A stretch of DNA of 64,000 nucleotides from Tetrahymena thermophila SB210 (Eukaryota; Ciliophora; Oligohymenophorea; Hymenostomatida; Tetrahymenidae), in NCBI RefSeq assembly GCF_000189635.1, contig NW_002476319.1, positions 310,001-374,000 of the forward strand. The letters run 5' to 3'. Both the position numbers and the translations under genes were made by a program. The notes under the pieces were generated by a model that was not told the origin of the DNA, ran no database searches, and saw only the letters and a list, made by a program, of their open reading frames with translations. How positions within the stretch are numbered: the stretch's first letter is position 1; each line of letters opens with the position of its first letter. Below, in pieces: positions 59,473 to 64,000 of the stretch.

Positions 59473-62287
59473 TTAAATTTCTTAGTCTCCCTCCATTAAT
59501 CTTCTACCTAGTACTTCATTTAGTCTTTTTCTTACTTCTTCATGTCAAGCATTTAGAAGTATGCTTAATGATTTCAAATGGGGTAGTAGTTAACATAAAA
59601 CTTATACTTAATAAAAATAAACTCAATCAAATAAATAAATAATTGAACAAATAAATTAATTAATTAATACACATCAAAATTTAATACCATCAATAATTAA
59701 TTAGAGCTAATATAAATAAAGTTAATGAAATGATAAATTATTAAAACAAAATTAAATAATTATTCAATCATTCAGTTCAAATGATTTAATTCTGTATGCC
59801 GTCGTCTGTTGTCTGCCCACTCAAATACAAAAGCAACTCACTAACATAATTATTAAAATTCAAATTTTCTTTGAATAATGCTGCAAGCTAGCAAAAATTA
59901 GTGAGTAATTTATTCAATTTCTATTTAAAAGCTTGTGATATTTTGGATGAATAATTAGCTAAAACTTATTTTACTTGTATTCATCAATTTCTAAAAGTAT
60001 AAACAAATGCATTACAAGCTCAGACATTAACATATGCACTTATGCTCTACCTACCTATCTACATAAATAAATAAATAAACACAAACAAACAAACATACCT
60101 ACCCCTAATTAATTAATTATCTTACTACAATTAATTATATTTCATCATAATAAAAATTAAATTTAATACTAACGACAATAATAAAAGAAGTATTCTAGCA
60201 TGACACAGAATAATTTAGCTCAGCTTGATTACAAACAACAAACAAACAAATAAATAAATACATCAGTTAACTAATTTAATAAATAAATGAATAAATTAAT
60301 AATCTTAATATTTTTACTATTTATTTATATATACTCTACTCGATTTATATGTTAAGTTTCACACTTTCTAAATTATTTTTAACACACTCCACACAAACAT
60401 CTTAGAACTCAATTAATATATATATATATCACCTCTCACTTAATTTATTTATCCTTTCATCGATCGATGTGGAAAATTAGTTAAGTAATACAAAAATCCT
60501 TTAAATTGTAAAGCTAATTTAATCTTACATATTTATATATATACTTAATACAGCATTTGTAATTCAGTTTGAAAATTATAAAGTCTGTTTATTTGATTTT
60601 CAAACTTTGATTAACAACTTATTTATTGATTGATTTATTTATTTGTTTATTTATTTTCTAAACTACTTCTTGAAAAATCAATTCATGTGTTTGAAAGAAA
60701 TATTTATAGACATACAAACAAACATAGCTTTTTCGATGAAAAATAATCTTGACAGTTAAAATAAGCTAAAAATATGAACAAAAATTGGATTAAATTAATT
60801 TTCAATTTAAGCTTAGAACAAGTAAGCTTTGGTAACTTCATAGTTTTTAGTAAATTTTTTGCAAGTCTTTGTGTAATATAATCTAATCCTTATTAATTAT
60901 TTAAAATAAATTGCTGACGCATCATCTTATAAAAACTAATAAATTTTGGCATCATATGCCTAACTATCCTGCGTTAAGACTTGTTCAGACTTAATTTCAG
61001 AAAAAGAGTCTTAACTCATAATTTTTCAATTTCATCTTTCGGTTTAATTCACTCATATTCAACCATTTCCAAAATAAAAAATCTTTAAAATATTCTTTTT
61101 TTTTCTATTACTTAAATTGTACATTTCAAATTAGAATAACCAGCCCCAACTTAAAATATTTGGCAAACAAAATAACGCAAATTAAACCAATTAAATTTAA
61201 ATAATCCAAATATACAATATGATTGATTGATAGATTTCATTTCACAGATAATTCCACATTAATCATAAGAAACAAATAACGCTAAAAGATTTTTATAAAA
61301 TATTTCAACTGTTTTATATTTTAGTCATTTTATTTAATCAGCTTATCTTTTAATTTCACTTTATACCCATTCTAATATATTAATTTACTTCGAACTAAAG
61401 TATAAATCTCCTATCAAATTTTATTTGGACCTAAAAAAATATAAGGCTATTTCAAATAAAACACTTAAAAACCCTTTTTTTAATAAATGTATTATAATAT
61501 GTTATAGCACTAGATATAAATTATTTCGTAATTAATTTATGTTATAAAAGATATATTTAATCTACATCTGGAATCAGCTCGCTAAAATCTTTTTTATATT
61601 GATCAATTAAAAGTAGTAAGTGTATCGATTAAGATTTCAATAGAAAATAAAATTCATTATTTTTGATTTTGAATTACATGCTTCTAATCTAAGTAAATAA
61701 AAAATCTCTTTTCCTCTAATAAAAATGATAAAAAAGATACTTTTTATTCATAGGGTGGATGGATGAATGATACTCGCCAAACAATTAATTACTGAAAAAA
61801 AATAAAAATAAAGTTATTAGCATTATCATTCAAATAATACAATTAATCTAGTTACTGCTATAAATATAAGGTTTGACAAATGATATTTCTGTTTAGTACA
61901 CTGAAGTGATTCTAAACTTATATTACGCAATTTTAATTTATTATCACCTGTAGTGTAAATAAAAATTAATACCAAACATAAAATTGCCTAATTTCATTTT
62001 TGAAAATTACTACTTTCTTCTAAAATAAGCAAATATTTAGTCCAATCAAAATTAGTTTTGCATTGATAATAGAAAATAAAAAATTATATTTATAATTCAT
62101 GCAAAGTATCGAGAATATTCTAAATTAAAAAAATTAAAATCTAAGACATTCAAATAAAAATTTTAATCATAATATTAAAAATTTTAACTTATAAAATATC
62201 ATCCAGTTAAAATTCATATTTTTTTATATTTCACAAACATTTGTATGCTTTTTTTATTAATACAAAATAAATATCCCGTAATTAATA
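59473..62287. other. Long AT-rich region downstream of the Myb-like gene
   Basis: The first 130 bp are pyrimidine-rich and probably 3' untranslated. Beyond that there are AAATAAATAAAC-type runs (59620-60290) and a TATATATATATA tract (60417-60429). No gene is supported. Confidence 0.5.
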
Positions 62288-62638
62288 ATGGCAGAGTAAC
62301 TTGAATTAAATTAATTAGTTTGCAAGAAGGCATTTTATGGAGATTTGTTTCTTTCTTTGAAATAATCAAAAGAATTATTCAAAAAGTTAATTATATTTTA
62401 AGGAAAATACTTTACAATTTTATTAATATTACCCAGCATTTATTTACTTACTTATTATTATAAATAAATATTTTAAATATGGAATTATTTAATTGTAATT
62501 ATTATTTAGTATATTTTCTAACTTTTTTTTATTGATTTATTTATTAACTATTATAAATTAAAGATAAGAAAGAAGACAATACTTGATAGACATTTTATTT
62601 TCTTTTCTAATTAGTACAAAAATAAATTAAATATCTGA
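62288..62638 (+). CDS. Weak candidate small membrane protein
   Basis: A frame of 116 codons starts MAEQLELNQLVCKKAFYGDL, which looks coding, and then enters two hydrophobic stretches (FTILLILPSIYLLTYYY; LIVIIIQYIFQLFFIDLF) before TGA 62636. The hydrophobic part is AT-rich and could be intron or intergenic translation. Supported mainly by its first 35 residues. Confidence 0.35.
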
Positions 62639-64000
62639 ATGAAATTGTTTTCGGGATAAATTATCTAGGTGCTAAAAATTTCCGAAGTTATATTGGTTAT
62701 TATTTGTTAACATACTTGAATTAAAATTCAAAATTTTATTTTTTTCAATTAATCAGTATTATTTGTTAACTTTTTAATCTTCACTTCAAAAATACGTACA
62801 AAAAGATAAGACCTTATTCAAAATTAACATCTATATTAACACTTACTTAAAGAGAATAATATAAGCAATAATAAACCAAAATTTCTTGTAATTTTATTAT
62901 TTTTGCATTTCCTTTGATGTAAATTTAACGAAGGAAATAAAAATGGTTACTAAAATATTAGGTAAATTAACACTAGAAAAAATTTAATAGAGAAATGTCA
63001 TCATTAAAAAAAATATTTAACTTTTTAAGAGTCTTTACGGATTATAATTTCAAAATAATTACATGTAAATGCGTTAATTACTTGAAAAGATTAAGTAAAT
63101 CTTCTTATTTTATTGTATTTTATGGTCTAATTTCTATACCTATTTGTTTAAGATTCTAACTATAAGCTAAAATAAATTTGTTAGAAACTATCAATCAATC
63201 AATAAATCTATAAATCAATTCAGCGTCAAGTATAACTAGTGATTATAATAAATTTAATTGAGCAAAATAAGTAGATAATTTGATATATTTTCATGCGATT
63301 CATTTATACAATAAATATTCTTTTTTCTAATATTTTAATAAAGAATTCTTTTCTAGCATTTTTCTTTTGTTATAAAAATTAATTTACATCTTAACTAATC
63401 TGTTTACTTACTTCCTATAAAAACAGAAAATGTTATTAATAGGTAAATTAAATTAATCCTGCTTATAAATTAACTAGTTAAAGGAAAATTAGACTTAACT
63501 TTTTTAGAACTCTTCAAAAGTCCAACTTCATATAAGCAATTGTTTCATATTTTTATTATCCTAAAATATTTTCTATAGACCTCGATTTATGGTATTTATG
63601 AGGCTATTATGTCAATTCAAATTTGTATCTTTTATAATAATTAGAAAATAGCCTAAATGTTAATTACGAAGATAGTGATAACTAAGCGCTTGCTTTACAA
63701 TTTTTAATTTTACTTTTAAGAAAGGGAATAATATATTTTTTTACATAAATACAAATAATTGTTTGATTTAAAAAAAAGTGCTTAAAGTTTTTTTCAAGAG
63801 TTTAATGCAACATCAAAACAGAATTAGATAGTGTATAGAATAATAGAGATACTTTATTTCATTGTTTCTTTTGAATGGTATCAGATAAATTTTAGTTATA
63901 ATAACTTTCAAATTTTACAAAAATTTGAAATTTTTTGTTTGTTATGTTTTCATTCTAAAAAATTGTTTGATTTAATCTTCTTTTCGATTTTTAAAATATT
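62639..64000. other. AT-rich window end
   Basis: No feature supported. Some frames are open on the plus strand near 63560-63690 but end at TGA quickly. Confidence 0.45.

Noticed and set aside
1-64000. CRISPR arrays, bacterial operons, telomeric GGGGTT repeats, 5S or other rRNA genes
   Set aside because: None were seen. The repeats present are long, irregular and AT-rich, and no G4T2 tract is found at either end of the window.

Overview
The window looks like macronuclear DNA of a ciliate close to Tetrahymena. It is extremely AT-rich. Every convincing gene reads through many in-frame TAA and TAG codons (glutamine) and ends only at TGA. Introns are AT-rich, GT..AG and mostly 40-180 bp. Long runs of Gln/Asn/Ser are common in the proteins. 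Standard-code ORF calling breaks every gene here into pieces, so the models below were built by reading with TGA as the only stop and by matching splice phases by hand.

Layout. 1-5.6 kb: a 5'-truncated hypothetical gene, a field of degenerate tandem repeats of up to 243 bp, and a Q/N-rich single-exon gene. 6.9-11.6 kb (minus strand): an Obg-family GTPase with one intron and an SPB4/DDX55-type DEAD-box RNA helicase with seven introns; both families act in ribosome assembly. 12-16.8 kb: eleven intact tRNA genes, all minus strand: six tRNA-Pro(UGG) and five tRNA-Trp(CCA)-like genes on an almost identical body, plus two decayed copies. 17-21.7 kb: two islands of higher GC, rich in hairpins, facing each other across 2.3 kb of very AT-rich DNA and bounded by T-rich and A-rich tracts; this is the least explained part of the window.

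23-27.5 kb (minus): a CAMK-like protein kinase with a long Q/N/S-rich tail, ten exons. 29.9-33.1 kb: a WDR24 homologue (GATOR2/SEA complex), twelve exons. 33.7-41.2 kb: a small Q-rich gene and a very large leucine-rich-repeat protein with several C-terminal membrane helices; one of its introns contains decayed LRR coding copies. 41.7-43.5 kb: a PHD-zinc knuckle-extended PHD (PZP) chromatin-reader-like protein with a 29-nt exon. 44.2-45.0 kb: a four-helix membrane protein. 46.4-47.3 kb: a small three-exon gene with a 25-nt intron. 47.8-53.0 kb: a 1342-residue cysteine-rich surface protein with a signal peptide, several membrane helices and a Q/N-rich tail. 56-57.2 kb: two weak candidate genes. 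57.8-59.5 kb: an intronless single-repeat Myb/SANT protein. The last 4.5 kb is AT-rich with one weak candidate.

The genes do not form operons, as expected for a eukaryote. Function can be tied together only loosely: Obg and SPB4 (ribosome assembly) and the tRNA cluster concern translation; WDR24 concerns nutrient signalling to TORC1; the LRR, tetraspan and Cys-rich proteins form a run of membrane proteins. All homology statements come from recognising motifs by eye, not from database searches.
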